Below, one piece after another: positions 52,978 through 61,502 of a stretch of 64,000 nt of DNA; the first letter of the stretch is position 1, and each line of letters opens with the position of its first letter. The translations under genes were made by a program, and so were the position numbers. The stretch is from Bacteroidota bacterium (GTDB taxonomy: Bacteria > Bacteroidota > Rhodothermia > Rhodothermales > UBA10348), in assembly GCA_029262835.1 (NCBI GenBank), contig JAJCYQ010000046.1:78714-142713 (forward strand), written 5' to 3'. A model generated the notes under the pieces. It had not been told where the DNA came from. It ran no database searches and was given only the letters and a program-made list of their open reading frames with translations.

Positions 52978-52991
52978 TGAAAACGTTTTCA
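52978..52991. promoter_or_regulatory. LacI-type operator 6
   Basis: TGAAAACGTTTTCA, a perfect palindrome with the same CG centre as operator 1, lies 18 bases upstream of the GH16 lipoprotein start and 44 bases before the divergent membrane-protein gene at 53035. Reading the minus strand, TATCTTGT directly precedes it and may be the -7 element. Confidence 0.8.
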
Positions 52992-53034
52992 CAAGATACG
53001 AATCACGGAATATTCCAGCAGGCCTGACACGCTT

Positions 53035-53712
53035 ATGCACAAGAACACGGGACTTCAGGTCATATTTTCCATATTCCTCGGCCTTATGCTGGCCGTTTTC
53101 CTGGGAATAGGGGTGTATACGTTTTATCCGCCACCGGAATCGGATGTAGAGGCCACGGACGTCCATGCGCCGCGGATCGCAACCGATCCGGACGCCACCG
53201 CCCGCTCATCCGACTCTGCCGCCCGCGACTCTGTGCAGGCCCTGCCGCCGGATCCGGCAGCCAAGGAGGACGCGCCTGTCTACGATGGGGCCGAGCAGGC
53301 GCGTGCGCGAGACGCCTGGCGGCAGCGGACCAGTATTATTCTGATCGTCCTGGCGACGCTGTCCATGGTTGTTTCGCTCATTCGGCCCGAACAGCTACCG
53401 GTCGTCAGCAGCGGGTTGCTGCTCGGCGGCGTATTCACCATGGTGTATGGCGTCGGATGGACGGTATCGACCGGGCTGTCCACGGGGCGGTTTGCGGTGG
53501 TTGCAGTGGCCTTCATGGTAACGCTCGCGCTCGGCTGGCTTCGATTCTCGCGCGGACAAGACGACGAGGCGAGCGCGCTCGGCGCCCCGGGGGCATCCGA
53601 AAAGAGCACAGACCTTTCGCACATGGAAGCGCGCATCCGCTCCCTGGAAGCGCGCCTGGACCAGACGGCACGCGCACTCCGCCGCGACAACGATACAGAC
53701 GACTATGCATGA
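53035..53712 (+). CDS. Hypothetical membrane protein with C-terminal coiled coil
   Basis: The 225-residue product has one N-terminal helix (about 8-29), a Pro/Asp/Ala-rich periplasmic-type linker (about 35-95), three more hydrophobic helices between about 100 and 175, and a C-terminal heptad-like segment (MEARIRSLEARLDQTARALRR). No family is recognised. The gene overlaps the next by eight bases, so it is in an operon with the helical protein and the UbiB-like kinase. The operator at 52978 is nearer the divergent GH16 gene, and control of this gene by it is uncertain. Confidence 0.7.
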   Translation: MHKNTGLQVIFSIFLGLMLAVFLGIGVYTFYPPPESDVEATDVHAPRIATDPDATARSSDSAARDSVQALPPDPAAKEDAPVYDGAEQARARDAWRQRTSIILIVLATLSMVVSLIRPEQLPVVSSGLLLGGVFTMVYGVGWTVSTGLSTGRFAVVAVAFMVTLALGWLRFSRGQDDEASALGAPGASEKSTDLSHMEARIRSLEARLDQTARALRRDNDTDDYA

Positions 53713-54202
53713 AGACCTGTTCAGGACGTGCGTTGACCGCGCCTCAGCGAATCTCTCCGCGGCCACGGGGTCGGAGGAGTGGCCCCTACGAGAACGCCTC
53801 ACGGCCTTTTTCTTCATGCTCCTCGATGCCATCGAGGAGCTCGACCTCCCGGACGTGTCCGCAGCGTTCAATCGATCGGCGTCTCCGTTTGGATCTCTAT
53901 TTCACGAGCAGCTTCGGCAGGCGCTGAACCAGCTTATGGATGCGCCGGACGTGCCCGCCCTGAACCGTATGCTGACCAGCTCGGCTCCGTCCCGGTTCGT
54001 GGCAGCCGAAACCCTCGTCCAGTTGCTGGCTACATCGCTGGCCGATGCGTCACCCGACCGGCAGCGATCGGCGGCGCTCGTGGATCGCACGCTGGACTTC
54101 GTATCGACCCTCATCATCAACCCCATTCCGTCCAAGGCAGTGGACCTCGTCCGCTATGCCGCAGAAGCGGGGTATGTACCGTTCTACAATGCGCGAAGAT
54201 GA
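53705..54202 (+). CDS. Helical protein, possible TetR-C-like partner of the ABC1 kinase
   Basis: The 165-residue, all-helical protein lacks a DNA-binding helix-turn-helix. Its helices (RERLTAFFFMLLDAIEELD, ALVDRTLDFVSTLIINP) resemble the ligand-binding C-terminal part of TetR-family proteins. Proteins of this sort sit before AarF/UbiB kinases in other Bacteroidota as I recall, but I cannot check this here. The gene overlaps the kinase gene by 14 bases, which supports a joint function, perhaps binding the lipid that the kinase handles. Confidence 0.7.
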   Translation: MHEDLFRTCVDRASANLSAATGSEEWPLRERLTAFFFMLLDAIEELDLPDVSAAFNRSASPFGSLFHEQLRQALNQLMDAPDVPALNRMLTSSAPSRFVAAETLVQLLATSLADASPDRQRSAALVDRTLDFVSTLIINPIPSKAVDLVRYAAEAGYVPFYNARR

Positions 54203-55535
54203 TGAGGTGACGCCCGGCCAGGAAGACCGCGATTTTCCTGCCTCGGCAAGGGACCGCGGCATGGCGGCGGCCAGGACAGGACTGAAGATGGGCGGCAACT
54301 ATGCCCGCTATCTTGCCCGCAGGGCCAAGGGTGAGGAGCGGACTTCGGCTCGGGGCACCCTGCACGCGGACAACGCGGAAGACATGTTTTCCGAACTTGT
54401 GCGGCTTCGTGGAACGGCCTTGAAAATGGCCCAGGGACTGAGTATGGAACCTGGATTGCTTCCTGAGCAGTTCTCCCGGATCATGGCACAGGCGCAGTAT
54501 GAAGTGCCGCCCATGGGCCCGGCGCTCGTGAGAAGAACCGTCGAGCAGGGGCTGGGTAGGTCGCCCGAAGAAGCCTTTGCGGCGTTTGGGCCGCATGCCG
54601 TAGCCGCCGCCAGTCTTGGACAGGTACATGAGGGCCGGTTGCACGATGGCCGGCGCGTGGCTATTAAGGTCCAGTACCCGAATGTGCGGGAAAGTATTGA
54701 CGCAGACCTTCGAATGGTGCGCACCATCGCCGGGCGATTCATCGATGTGGTCACACTGGATCCCTATCTGGAAGAGGTCAGGGATCGCATGATGGAGGAG
54801 ACCGATTACCGGGCAGAGTGTGCCCAGTTGTCCTTCTTCGCGCGCCAGTATGGCGATGTGCCGGGCATTGTGACGCCTAACTGCATTCCTGAACTCACGT
54901 CCGAGCGTGTGCTCACCATGACCTGGGTGGACGGATTGCATCTGCGTGCCTTCCTGGCCACCGACCCTGACCAGGACACAAAAAACGCCTTCGGGCAGCT
55001 TTTGTGGGATTTCGTCCACGAGCAGATCGCGGCCGATCACCTGACGGTGCATGCCGATGCCCACCCGGGGAATTTCCTCTTCCGGGAGGACGGGACACTC
55101 GGCGTGCTGGATTTCGGCTGTGTAAAAACGTTTCCGCGCGCTTTCCGGGACGACCTGATTGCGCTCTACAGGGCGCGGATGGCAGCAGATGAGGCGGGCA
55201 TGCTCGCCGCGTATGAACGTCTGGACATTCTGGGGCCCGGCCTGGATAACGATGCCCGTTCCTTCCTATTGGATATTCTTGAGAAACTTGGCCAGGTAAT
55301 CGAGACGTTGTATCGGCACGATACGTATGACTTCGGCGAGGGACAGCTACTGGCGCGCTTCCAGGCGGTCATGCCGGAACTCACCGGTCGCGAGGCATGG
55401 AAAAACCGGCAACCGGTCGGATCGCGCCATTTTGTGTTTGTGAATCGTCTGCTCGCGGGGCTTCTGTCCATGCTGACCGGGCTCGGAGCGGTTGTCGATA
55501 CGCGGCACGCCCGGCAGTGCCTGGAACAGGCATAG
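54189..55535 (+). CDS. AarF/ABC1/UbiB kinase-like protein
   Basis: I use the ATG at 54189 (MREDDEVTPGQEDRDF), giving 448 residues; an earlier in-frame ATG lies within the preceding gene. The family features are the KxGQ-like motif region (TALKMAQGLSM), the alanine-rich nucleotide loop AAASLGQVHEG in place of a glycine-rich loop, the lysine VAIKVQYP, the catalytic-type HADAHPGNF and the metal-binding LDFGCVK. The Gln typical of KxGQ is present as KMAQG. UbiB-type proteins act in quinone or other isoprenoid lipid transport or synthesis. The C-terminal hydrophobic helix may anchor it to the membrane. Confidence 0.94.
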   Translation: MREDDEVTPGQEDRDFPASARDRGMAAARTGLKMGGNYARYLARRAKGEERTSARGTLHADNAEDMFSELVRLRGTALKMAQGLSMEPGLLPEQFSRIMAQAQYEVPPMGPALVRRTVEQGLGRSPEEAFAAFGPHAVAAASLGQVHEGRLHDGRRVAIKVQYPNVRESIDADLRMVRTIAGRFIDVVTLDPYLEEVRDRMMEETDYRAECAQLSFFARQYGDVPGIVTPNCIPELTSERVLTMTWVDGLHLRAFLATDPDQDTKNAFGQLLWDFVHEQIAADHLTVHADAHPGNFLFREDGTLGVLDFGCVKTFPRAFRDDLIALYRARMAADEAGMLAAYERLDILGPGLDNDARSFLLDILEKLGQVIETLYRHDTYDFGEGQLLARFQAVMPELTGREAWKNRQPVGSRHFVFVNRLLAGLLSMLTGLGAVVDTRHARQCLEQA

Positions 55536-55557
55536 AGCGCCGCATGTTACCCGCTCC

Positions 55558-56703
55558 ATGATGAGTACGTCCGAAAGAGAGCGGTATGCGCGCCACCTGA
55601 TTCTCCCCGGTTTTGGCGAGGAGGGGCAGCAGCGGCTCGGCCAGGCATCGGTTCTCATTGTAGGCGCCGGCGGCCTCGGCTCTCCGCTCGCCATGTATCT
55701 GGCGGCTGCGGGCGTAGGCCGGCTTGGTCTTGTGGATTTTGACGATGTGGACCTGTCCAACCTACAGCGCCAACTGCTTCACGGTACGTCGGATGTAGGC
55801 CGCCCCAAACTGGAGTCGGCGCGTGACCGGCTGCGGGAAATCAATCCACATGTGGCGGTTGATCTGCACTCCGAGCGGCTCACGGCCCAGAACGCGGCCC
55901 GTATCGTCCGGCAGTACGACGTCGTCGCAGATGGAACCGACAACTTTCCAACCCGCTACCTGGTCAACGACGTCAGTATTTTTACTGGCGTACCCAATGT
56001 CTATGCATCGATCTATCGATTTGAGGGGCAGGTTTCTGTCTTCGGAGTCGCATCCGGTCCGTGCTACCGCTGCCTGTTCCCCGAGCCGCCCCCGCCCGAT
56101 ACCGTGCCCTCGTGCGCCGAGGGCGGGGTCCTTGGCGTACTTCCCGGCATTGTCGGGTCGCTCCAGGCCCTCGAGGTGATCAAACTGGTAGCGGGAATCG
56201 GCTCGCCGCTGGCCGGCCGTCTGCTGCTCGTAGAAACCCTGGGTACGTCGTTCCGCGAACTCGTCGTGGAGCGTGACCCGGCTTGTCCCGTCTGTGGCGA
56301 TGTGCCGACCATCCTGGAACCAGTGGACTACAACGCATTTTGTGGCCTACCTTCTGACATCGACAACCACCCAGGAACCACGATGAATCATATTACCGTC
56401 CATGAACTGAAGCAGCGAACAGATGAGGGCAATGCGCCCATCGTCGTCGATGTAAGGCAGCCCGATGAATACGAGCTCGCCAATATCGGAGGGCGCCTCA
56501 TACCTCTTGGCGAACTCCCGGGCCGCGTTGATGAACTGGAACCGTTCAAGGACCAGGACATCGTGCTGATGTGCCGTTCGGGCGTACGCTCGGCGTCGGC
56601 GCTGGCCATTCTCAGACAACATGGTTTTTCCAGACTTTTCAACCTGGACGGGGGTATCCTTGCCTGGAGCCGCGACATTGATGCATCTGTGCCGACCTAC
56701 TGA
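55558..56703 (+). CDS. MoeB/ThiF-type adenylyltransferase fused to rhodanese
   Basis: From the ATG at 55558 the protein has 381 residues. The E1-like domain (about 1-245) has the nucleotide motif GAGGLGSPLA, the segment DFDDVDLSNLQRQ and two zinc-knuckle pairs (CYRC, CPVC). A rhodanese domain (about 280-381) carries the active Cys in MCRSGVRSAS. Such MoeZ/MoeBR proteins adenylate the C-terminus of a ubiquitin-like sulfur carrier (MoaD or ThiS) and load sulfur on it. No carrier gene is present here, so the pathway (molybdopterin, thiamine or other) cannot be assigned. Confidence 0.94.
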   Translation: MMSTSERERYARHLILPGFGEEGQQRLGQASVLIVGAGGLGSPLAMYLAAAGVGRLGLVDFDDVDLSNLQRQLLHGTSDVGRPKLESARDRLREINPHVAVDLHSERLTAQNAARIVRQYDVVADGTDNFPTRYLVNDVSIFTGVPNVYASIYRFEGQVSVFGVASGPCYRCLFPEPPPPDTVPSCAEGGVLGVLPGIVGSLQALEVIKLVAGIGSPLAGRLLLVETLGTSFRELVVERDPACPVCGDVPTILEPVDYNAFCGLPSDIDNHPGTTMNHITVHELKQRTDEGNAPIVVDVRQPDEYELANIGGRLIPLGELPGRVDELEPFKDQDIVLMCRSGVRSASALAILRQHGFSRLFNLDGGILAWSRDIDASVPTY

Positions 56704-56721
56704 ACCGACCATGCCCCTCGC

Positions 56722-57156
56722 ATGCGCAAACTGATCCTTTTTGCGCTCTGGACGGTCCTGCTCGCGGCCGTTCTGGCGCTTTCGTTTCTCGTTGGTCAGG
56801 GCTTCAGCCCCGCCCGAGGGAACGTTTTGCTCATCGGTGGGATTTTCCTGCTCGTTCCCGTCGGTTGGCTCGTCATGATGGGGCTCGGCGGTGGGCGGGA
56901 CGCGGTGTCTGAGTCGTGGGCACTCCGCTTCGTTCTGCTCGCCGGATGGGTCATCCTGACGGTCGGCTTTCCTGTCTGGCTCCTGTATGTCTTTGGGCCG
57001 GTCAGTCCCTTCACGCGTTTCTGGTGGATGCTGGGCACGGTGCTGAGCCTGCAACTGTTGCTCATGAAGGGGACGTGGACATCGTTTCTGCCTGCCCTCG
57101 TCGTCGTCGTTGCGGTCTTCCTTGGCACGCGACACCTCGTTCTTTTGCCATTCTGA
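56722..57156 (+). CDS. Hypothetical four-helix membrane protein
   Basis: The 144-residue protein is mostly hydrophobic with four predicted transmembrane helices (about 3-24, 32-55, 65-87 and 105-140), and ends in HLVLLPF. No family is recognised. It begins 18 bases after the MoeB-rhodanese stop and ends 44 bases from the convergent phosphoesterase gene. It may be the last gene of the unit beginning at 53035. Confidence 0.7.
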   Translation: MRKLILFALWTVLLAAVLALSFLVGQGFSPARGNVLLIGGIFLLVPVGWLVMMGLGGGRDAVSESWALRFVLLAGWVILTVGFPVWLLYVFGPVSPFTRFWWMLGTVLSLQLLLMKGTWTSFLPALVVVVAVFLGTRHLVLLPF

Positions 57157-57200
57157 CCCGGTGAGGGACGGGGCCTCCTTACATAACGTGGCGAGAACCC

Positions 57201-58190
57201 CTACCAGCCGCAGCGGAGCAATCCGCCATTGTCACGTTGCAGAGGCACTGCCGAGACGTCGCGTGGGACATGGACTTCATACCGTACGCGGCCGTCATCA
57301 TCCACCAGTTGAACCTTCATTTCATCGGCGCCTACAGAGACGGCGGCAAATCCGCGCACCGAGTGGGCTTCACAGGTGGTTGCTGAGGTCACCACGGGCC
57401 GGGCCTCGGAACCGGCACCGGAGACAATGACGGCAGTAGGCCCCGGCGCCTGCTGGTGCTGCAGCGAGTGACTGTGGCCTGAAAAATAGGCGTGGATGCC
57501 GTACTCCGTGAATATCGGCTGCAGGGCCGCAATCAAGTCTGCATCGTCTCCGTGTGCTGAGCCTGACGACCACGGCGGACGGTGACCGACGACGAGGCGC
57601 CATTCGGCATCAGAATCCGCCAGTGCGTCGTGCAGCCAGATCAACTGGTCCGCGTCAAGGGCTTCCGTATCAAGGAATATGAGCTGAACGCGCGCTCCGT
57701 CGGGCGTCGTCAGTTCCTGCTGCCAGAAGCGCGCCGGCATGTGCCACCGTTCGCTTTGAAATGAATAGTCGATCTGGGCGTCTATATTTCCCTTGTAATC
57801 GTGGTTGCCCAATATGGCGTACCACGGGATATCCAGGGCACGGTGCGTGTAGACCGACTCAAAGGACTGCATCCAGTGGGAATCGTCGGTCGACTCGACA
57901 CCATTGTCGTAGAAATTGTCACCCGTCGAAATCACAAACGCCGATCGGTCGCGGGCGGCTTCGCGGCCCATGGCCTCGGCCACGCTGCGCTGACCGGAAC
58001 TGCCTTTCTGCCCCCAGTCTCCGATGACCATGAAGTTCAGACTGGCATCTGAAAAGGGCGTTCTTTCGACCGTTTCCGGCGTCAGATTCACGTCGGAACC
58101 AGTGGGGTCACATGCGGCCACTGAGACGGCGAGTAGCAAGATGGCCACATGCAGCCGGGATGATGACGACGTTTCGGGACTGTTCCTCAT
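57201..58190 (-). CDS. ACP5-like metallophosphoesterase lipoprotein
   Basis: The 329-residue protein has a lipoprotein signal (VSVAACDPTG, Cys27) and a calcineurin-type phosphoesterase fold with the dimetal motifs in order: IGDWG, STGDNFYDNG, LGNHDY, VGHRPPWSSG and FSGHSHSLQ. The sequence order and spacing resemble tartrate-resistant purple acid phosphatases (ACP5), including the conserved Tyr in NFYDNG. It probably hydrolyses phosphomonoesters in the periplasm or at the surface. It follows mltG on the minus strand with a short gap but is likely to have its own job. Confidence 0.93.
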   Translation of the reverse strand: MRNSPETSSSSRLHVAILLLAVSVAACDPTGSDVNLTPETVERTPFSDASLNFMVIGDWGQKGSSGQRSVAEAMGREAARDRSAFVISTGDNFYDNGVESTDDSHWMQSFESVYTHRALDIPWYAILGNHDYKGNIDAQIDYSFQSERWHMPARFWQQELTTPDGARVQLIFLDTEALDADQLIWLHDALADSDAEWRLVVGHRPPWSSGSAHGDDADLIAALQPIFTEYGIHAYFSGHSHSLQHQQAPGPTAVIVSGAGSEARPVVTSATTCEAHSVRGFAAVSVGADEMKVQLVDDDGRVRYEVHVPRDVSAVPLQRDNGGLLRCGW

Positions 58191-58208
58191 GTGGCTCCTG
58201 GCAGGTTT

Positions 58209-59243
58209 TTACGGCTCCGACGCCTGTTGTCTTCGTTCCCTCATGAGTCGATAGTACTCATTGGCACGGCGGCGGTGTTCACGGAGCGTTCGGCTGAAAA
58301 TGTGGGTGCCATCTCCACGTGCCACGAAGAAGTAGTAGCGATGTTTCTCGGGCGTCAGGGCGGCAATGACGGACGTTGCGGATGGGTTGGTGATAGGCCC
58401 GGGAGGAAGCCCCCTTCGGCGGTAGGTGTTATACGGGTGCTGGATGTCGTAGTCCCTGAACAGTAGACGCCGCTTGTCACCCTCGCGGAGCATGACGGCA
58501 TACTGGACCGTGGGATCGGCATCGAGTCGCCAGCCATCCCGTATCCGATTGTGATAGACACCGGAGATTGTTGATTTTTCTTCCACGTGGCTGGTCTCCC
58601 ACTCAATAATTCCCGCCATCCGGATGGTTTCATCGGGGGTCATGCCGGCTGGTACGGCGGTGAGCGTATCCATGACCGTGGCCATGACGCGGTCTGCGTG
58701 CTTCTTGATGTGGGTCACGACCGATTCCGGGGGGGCGAGCCAGAAGAACGCATAGGTATCTGGCATCATGAAGCCCCAGAGGTGTGTCGTGTCGGTGCCA
58801 AGGCCAGCTGCGAATGCCGAATCGGACAGGACAGCATTCAGATCGTCCTCGGTAAAAGCCATGGACCGGGCAATACCCCGAATGAGACGCTCCCGGCGCG
58901 TGCCCCCGGGAACGCGTACGGCGACAGGCGCCTGCAGGCCCCGTCGGAGCGTTTCAAGCATGTCGATGGTCGATGCGCCGGAAGGAATCCGGTAGTGGCC
59001 AGCCTTGATCTGGTCTCCCCATCCACTCGTGCGGGCAAACAGCAGGAAGCCCGTGCGTTTTGAAAGTATACCGGACGACTCGAGGCTGTCGGTCGTTGCC
59101 TGGAGGTCCGATCCCGGGGGAATCCACACGGAGCGCTCTCCTTCATAGTCGGGCGTGGCCTGCAGGAAAAAGAGATCGAGTACGGCGAGGCCGCCTACTC
59201 CGGCCAGCAGGATGAGAATCAGTGGAAGGAGCCGTTTTTTCAT
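58209..59243 (-). CDS. mltG: Endolytic murein transglycosylase MltG
   Basis: The 344-residue inner-membrane protein cleaves nascent peptidoglycan strands. It has a short N-terminal anchor (MKKRLLPLILILLAGVGGLA), a LysM-like N-terminal part and the YceG-like domain with the catalytic Glu in GIIEWETSHVEEKS and the downstream GVYHNRI and DPTVQYA motifs. It follows the chorismate mutase gene, with a four-base overlap, in the order tsaD, chorismate mutase, mltG. Confidence 0.96.
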   Translation of the reverse strand: MKKRLLPLILILLAGVGGLAVLDLFFLQATPDYEGERSVWIPPGSDLQATTDSLESSGILSKRTGFLLFARTSGWGDQIKAGHYRIPSGASTIDMLETLRRGLQAPVAVRVPGGTRRERLIRGIARSMAFTEDDLNAVLSDSAFAAGLGTDTTHLWGFMMPDTYAFFWLAPPESVVTHIKKHADRVMATVMDTLTAVPAGMTPDETIRMAGIIEWETSHVEEKSTISGVYHNRIRDGWRLDADPTVQYAVMLREGDKRRLLFRDYDIQHPYNTYRRRGLPPGPITNPSATSVIAALTPEKHRYYFFVARGDGTHIFSRTLREHRRRANEYYRLMRERRQQASEP

Positions 59244-59590
59244 GCGCCCGATTCGTTGTTGTTTTCCTTGTCCTGGTAGCGATGCCGCTCCAGGGAACGG
59301 GTCTCATCGATGATCCGCTCGAACAGCCGCCGGACAGCGGTATCCGGAAGGGGACCCGGGTTGTGTTTCATCACGTTCCGGAGCACTTCCTCCTCACGCC
59401 TTGGTACATAGACGGGCATATCGAGTGCTTTTTTGATACGTCCGATTTCGTTGGCGCAGTCGCTTCGTCGATTGAGCAGGGTGAGGATAATCTGGTCGAC
59501 CGCATCGATACGGGCCCGCCACGCGGACAGATCATCCCTGTCTTCCGGCACGCGCTCGAGGATTGCCAACTGTTCGCGAAGCGTGGTCAT
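59240..59590 (-). CDS. Chorismate mutase (AroQ type)
   Basis: I use the ATG at 59590, which overlaps the tsaD stop (ATGA), giving 116 residues. The AroQ-fold helix 1 with WRARIDAVDQIILTLLNRR, the loop GRIKKALDMPVYVPRREEEV and the last helix RRLFERIIDETRSLE match type II chorismate mutases. The Arg and Lys residues that bind chorismate are present. It converts chorismate to prephenate for Phe/Tyr synthesis and stands alone rather than fused to prephenate dehydratase or DAHP synthase. Confidence 0.92.
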   Translation of the reverse strand: MTTLREQLAILERVPEDRDDLSAWRARIDAVDQIILTLLNRRSDCANEIGRIKKALDMPVYVPRREEEVLRNVMKHNPGPLPDTAVRRLFERIIDETRSLERHRYQDKENNNESGA

Positions 59591-60663
59591 GGGCGCAGGT
59601 CCATGGGAAGGGAGGGTTGTGCGGTGATGGAGAGCGGATCCTGCTCCCCTCTGGTGAGACGGAGGCACCCTGACAGGGCAATCATGGCCGCATTGTCCAT
59701 ACTGTAGGAAAGCTCAGGTACGTGCAGGTGTCCGCCACGTGCTTCCACCTCGCTGCCGAGGCGTGCGCGCAGTCGGGAGTTGGCGCTCACGCCACCTACC
59801 AGGCCGACAGAGCGGAATCCGGTTTGTTTCATAGCCCGCACGACGGGCGTGATCAGCATGTCCACGACGGCTTCCTGGAATGACGCACACAAATCCTGCA
59901 GGTGTTTTTCAAGATACGCCGCGCGAGCGGGCGCGTCCATGCTGCCCAGGTGGTAAAGCATGCTGGTCTTGATGCCGGAGAAGGACCAGTCATAGCCGGC
60001 AAGCCGCGTGCGGGGAAACGCATGGAAAGATGGATTTCCGGTCATGGCAAGCCGGTCAATGACCGGTCCCCCGGGATAGTCCAGGCCCAGGATGGCGGCT
60101 ACTTTGTCGAACGCCTCGCCGGCGGCATCGTCCCGGGTCTTTCCGAGGAGTTGTCGCTCGCCGCTCGCGTTGACCGTCATGAGCTGTGTGTGCCCACCGG
60201 AAACGACGAGTACGAGCGTGGGCCTCTCGGGCGGCGTTCCGCCAAGGAGGAGGGAATCGATGTGGCCATCCAGGTGGTGGACGCCCACCAACGGAACTCC
60301 GAGTCCTGCCGCCAGGGATTTGGCAAAGCTGACGCCGACCATCAGGGATCCTATCAGTCCTGGCCCGCGCGTGACCGCGATACCCGTCAAATCGCCTGCC
60401 TGGATGCCAGCTTCATGTAACGCGGCCTCCACGACGGGCACCAAATGGCGATCGTGGGCACGGGACGCCAACTCGGGGACGACCCCACCGAAGGGGATAT
60501 GCTCGGACTGCGACGAAATGATCGATGACCTGAGGACGCCATCGACGAGTACGGCAGCGGCCGTATCGTCGCAGGATGTTTCTATACCCAGCACACAGGA
60601 ATTTTCATCATTTCCGCAATTCGGGGAAAACATTTGGCGGTTGTGCTTCGTTGTTGATAACAT
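59587..60663 (-). CDS. tsaD: tRNA threonylcarbamoyladenosine (t6A) transferase TsaD
   Basis: This ASKHA-fold protein transfers threonylcarbamoyl to A37 of tRNAs with TsaB and TsaE. I use the ATG at 60663 (MLSTTKHNRQMFSP), preceded by GGAAAG; in-frame ATGs at 60684 and 60633 are alternatives. The N-terminal VLGIETSCDDTAAAV, the metal-binding HHLDGH (its histidines bind the active-site metal), SGGHTQL and the late GGVSANSRL motif are all present. It heads the tsaD, chorismate mutase, mltG unit and is divergent from an outer-membrane-type gene at 60696. Confidence 0.97.
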   Translation of the reverse strand: MLSTTKHNRQMFSPNCGNDENSCVLGIETSCDDTAAAVLVDGVLRSSIISSQSEHIPFGGVVPELASRAHDRHLVPVVEAALHEAGIQAGDLTGIAVTRGPGLIGSLMVGVSFAKSLAAGLGVPLVGVHHLDGHIDSLLLGGTPPERPTLVLVVSGGHTQLMTVNASGERQLLGKTRDDAAGEAFDKVAAILGLDYPGGPVIDRLAMTGNPSFHAFPRTRLAGYDWSFSGIKTSMLYHLGSMDAPARAAYLEKHLQDLCASFQEAVVDMLITPVVRAMKQTGFRSVGLVGGVSANSRLRARLGSEVEARGGHLHVPELSYSMDNAAMIALSGCLRLTRGEQDPLSITAQPSLPMDLRP

Positions 60664-60695
60664 AGGACTGCTTTCCCAAACCAAGGAGCGATTAC

Positions 60696-61250
60696 ATGCG
60701 TCGAACTTTCACACTGGTCTGCTTTATACTTCTCCTGGGAATTTCCGCTCCTGCCGAGGCGCAGTTGCGTGCGGACAACCCTGCAGCAGGAAGCACCGTG
60801 AGGCTGTATGACACGGCTGCAACGGGCCTTTCGCTGAATCGGTTCTTCAGTCCGGAGCATTTCCGCATGTCGCATTCCCTGGAATTCAGTTCCAGTTCGT
60901 TCGGTGGTGGTTCGTCACTAGGCATGTACACCACCAGCATGATGTGGCAGTTCAACAACAAACTTGCGGCCCGGATGGATGTAGCCATGGCGTATGGCGG
61001 CGGCGGTGCCTCGCAGTCATTCAGTTCCACGGGAGCGTCGAGCAATTCGGGGCGCGTTTTCCTGCGGAATGCCGAGATTGCCTACCGGCCCACCAAAAAC
61101 ATGCAGCTCAACCTGCAGGTGCGCCAGAGTCCATATGGGTCGTATATGAGCCCGTATGGATCGTCGCGGTACCGCGGAAGCAGCATGTTCATGTCCATGG
61201 GTTCCCGGGATCGCGACCTGTTCTGGAAGGACGACCTGGACGCCCGCTGA
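60696..61250 (+). CDS. Hypothetical secreted protein, outer-membrane-like
   Basis: The 184-residue protein has a strong ribosome site (AAGGAGCG) and a signal peptide (MRRTFTLVCFILLLGISAPAEA). The mature part is Ser/Gly/Met-rich with short amphipathic strands (SSLGMYTTSMMWQFNNKLAA), fitting a small barrel or surface protein, and ends WKDDLDAR. No family is recognised. Its stop codon lies inside a palindromic element, and a second copy of the last codons (CTG GAC GCC CGC TGA) occurs at the far end of that element. Confidence 0.72.
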   Translation: MRRTFTLVCFILLLGISAPAEAQLRADNPAAGSTVRLYDTAATGLSLNRFFSPEHFRMSHSLEFSSSSFGGGSSLGMYTTSMMWQFNNKLAARMDVAMAYGGGGASQSFSSTGASSNSGRVFLRNAEIAYRPTKNMQLNLQVRQSPYGSYMSPYGSSRYRGSSMFMSMGSRDRDLFWKDDLDAR

Positions 61251-61413
61251 AAAACCATCGCACACCCTCCTGCGGCGGCGAAACGCCATCTGCTGCGTTG
61301 TCCCTCCTTCGAATAGCACCACTATTCGGCGTCGGAACGCCTTGCATCTGGCATTCCGGCGCTCGCATCCAGGCGCACGCTGGTTCTTCAACGGGCTCCT
61401 GGACGCCCGCTGA
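61235..61413. mobile_element. MITE-like palindromic element at a stop codon
   Basis: Imperfect terminal inverted repeats (61242-61261 and 61377-61396; about 16 of 20 bases match) bracket ~155 bases. A perfect hairpin lies at the centre (CGAATAG, CACCA, CTATTCG; 61310-61328). A direct repeat of 16 bases, CCTGGACGCCCGCTGA, stands at 61235-61250 and 61398-61413. This looks like an insertion that duplicated the gene's 3' end and stop codon, leaving the protein unchanged. There is no transposase; it would depend on one elsewhere. It may instead be an older REP-like repeat. Confidence 0.6.
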
Positions 61414-61502
61414 GCATGTGGTGATCAGGGCCGGTTGCGCCGGATGTTGTACATTACCAGCTTGAACAGCGGGTACTTGTCCGGACAGCGATTGGAAGCA
61501 TT

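Noticed and set aside
61242..61396. Integron attC site
   Set aside because: The ends do not fit RYYYAAC/GTTRRRY core sites, and neither an integrase nor a cassette array is seen.
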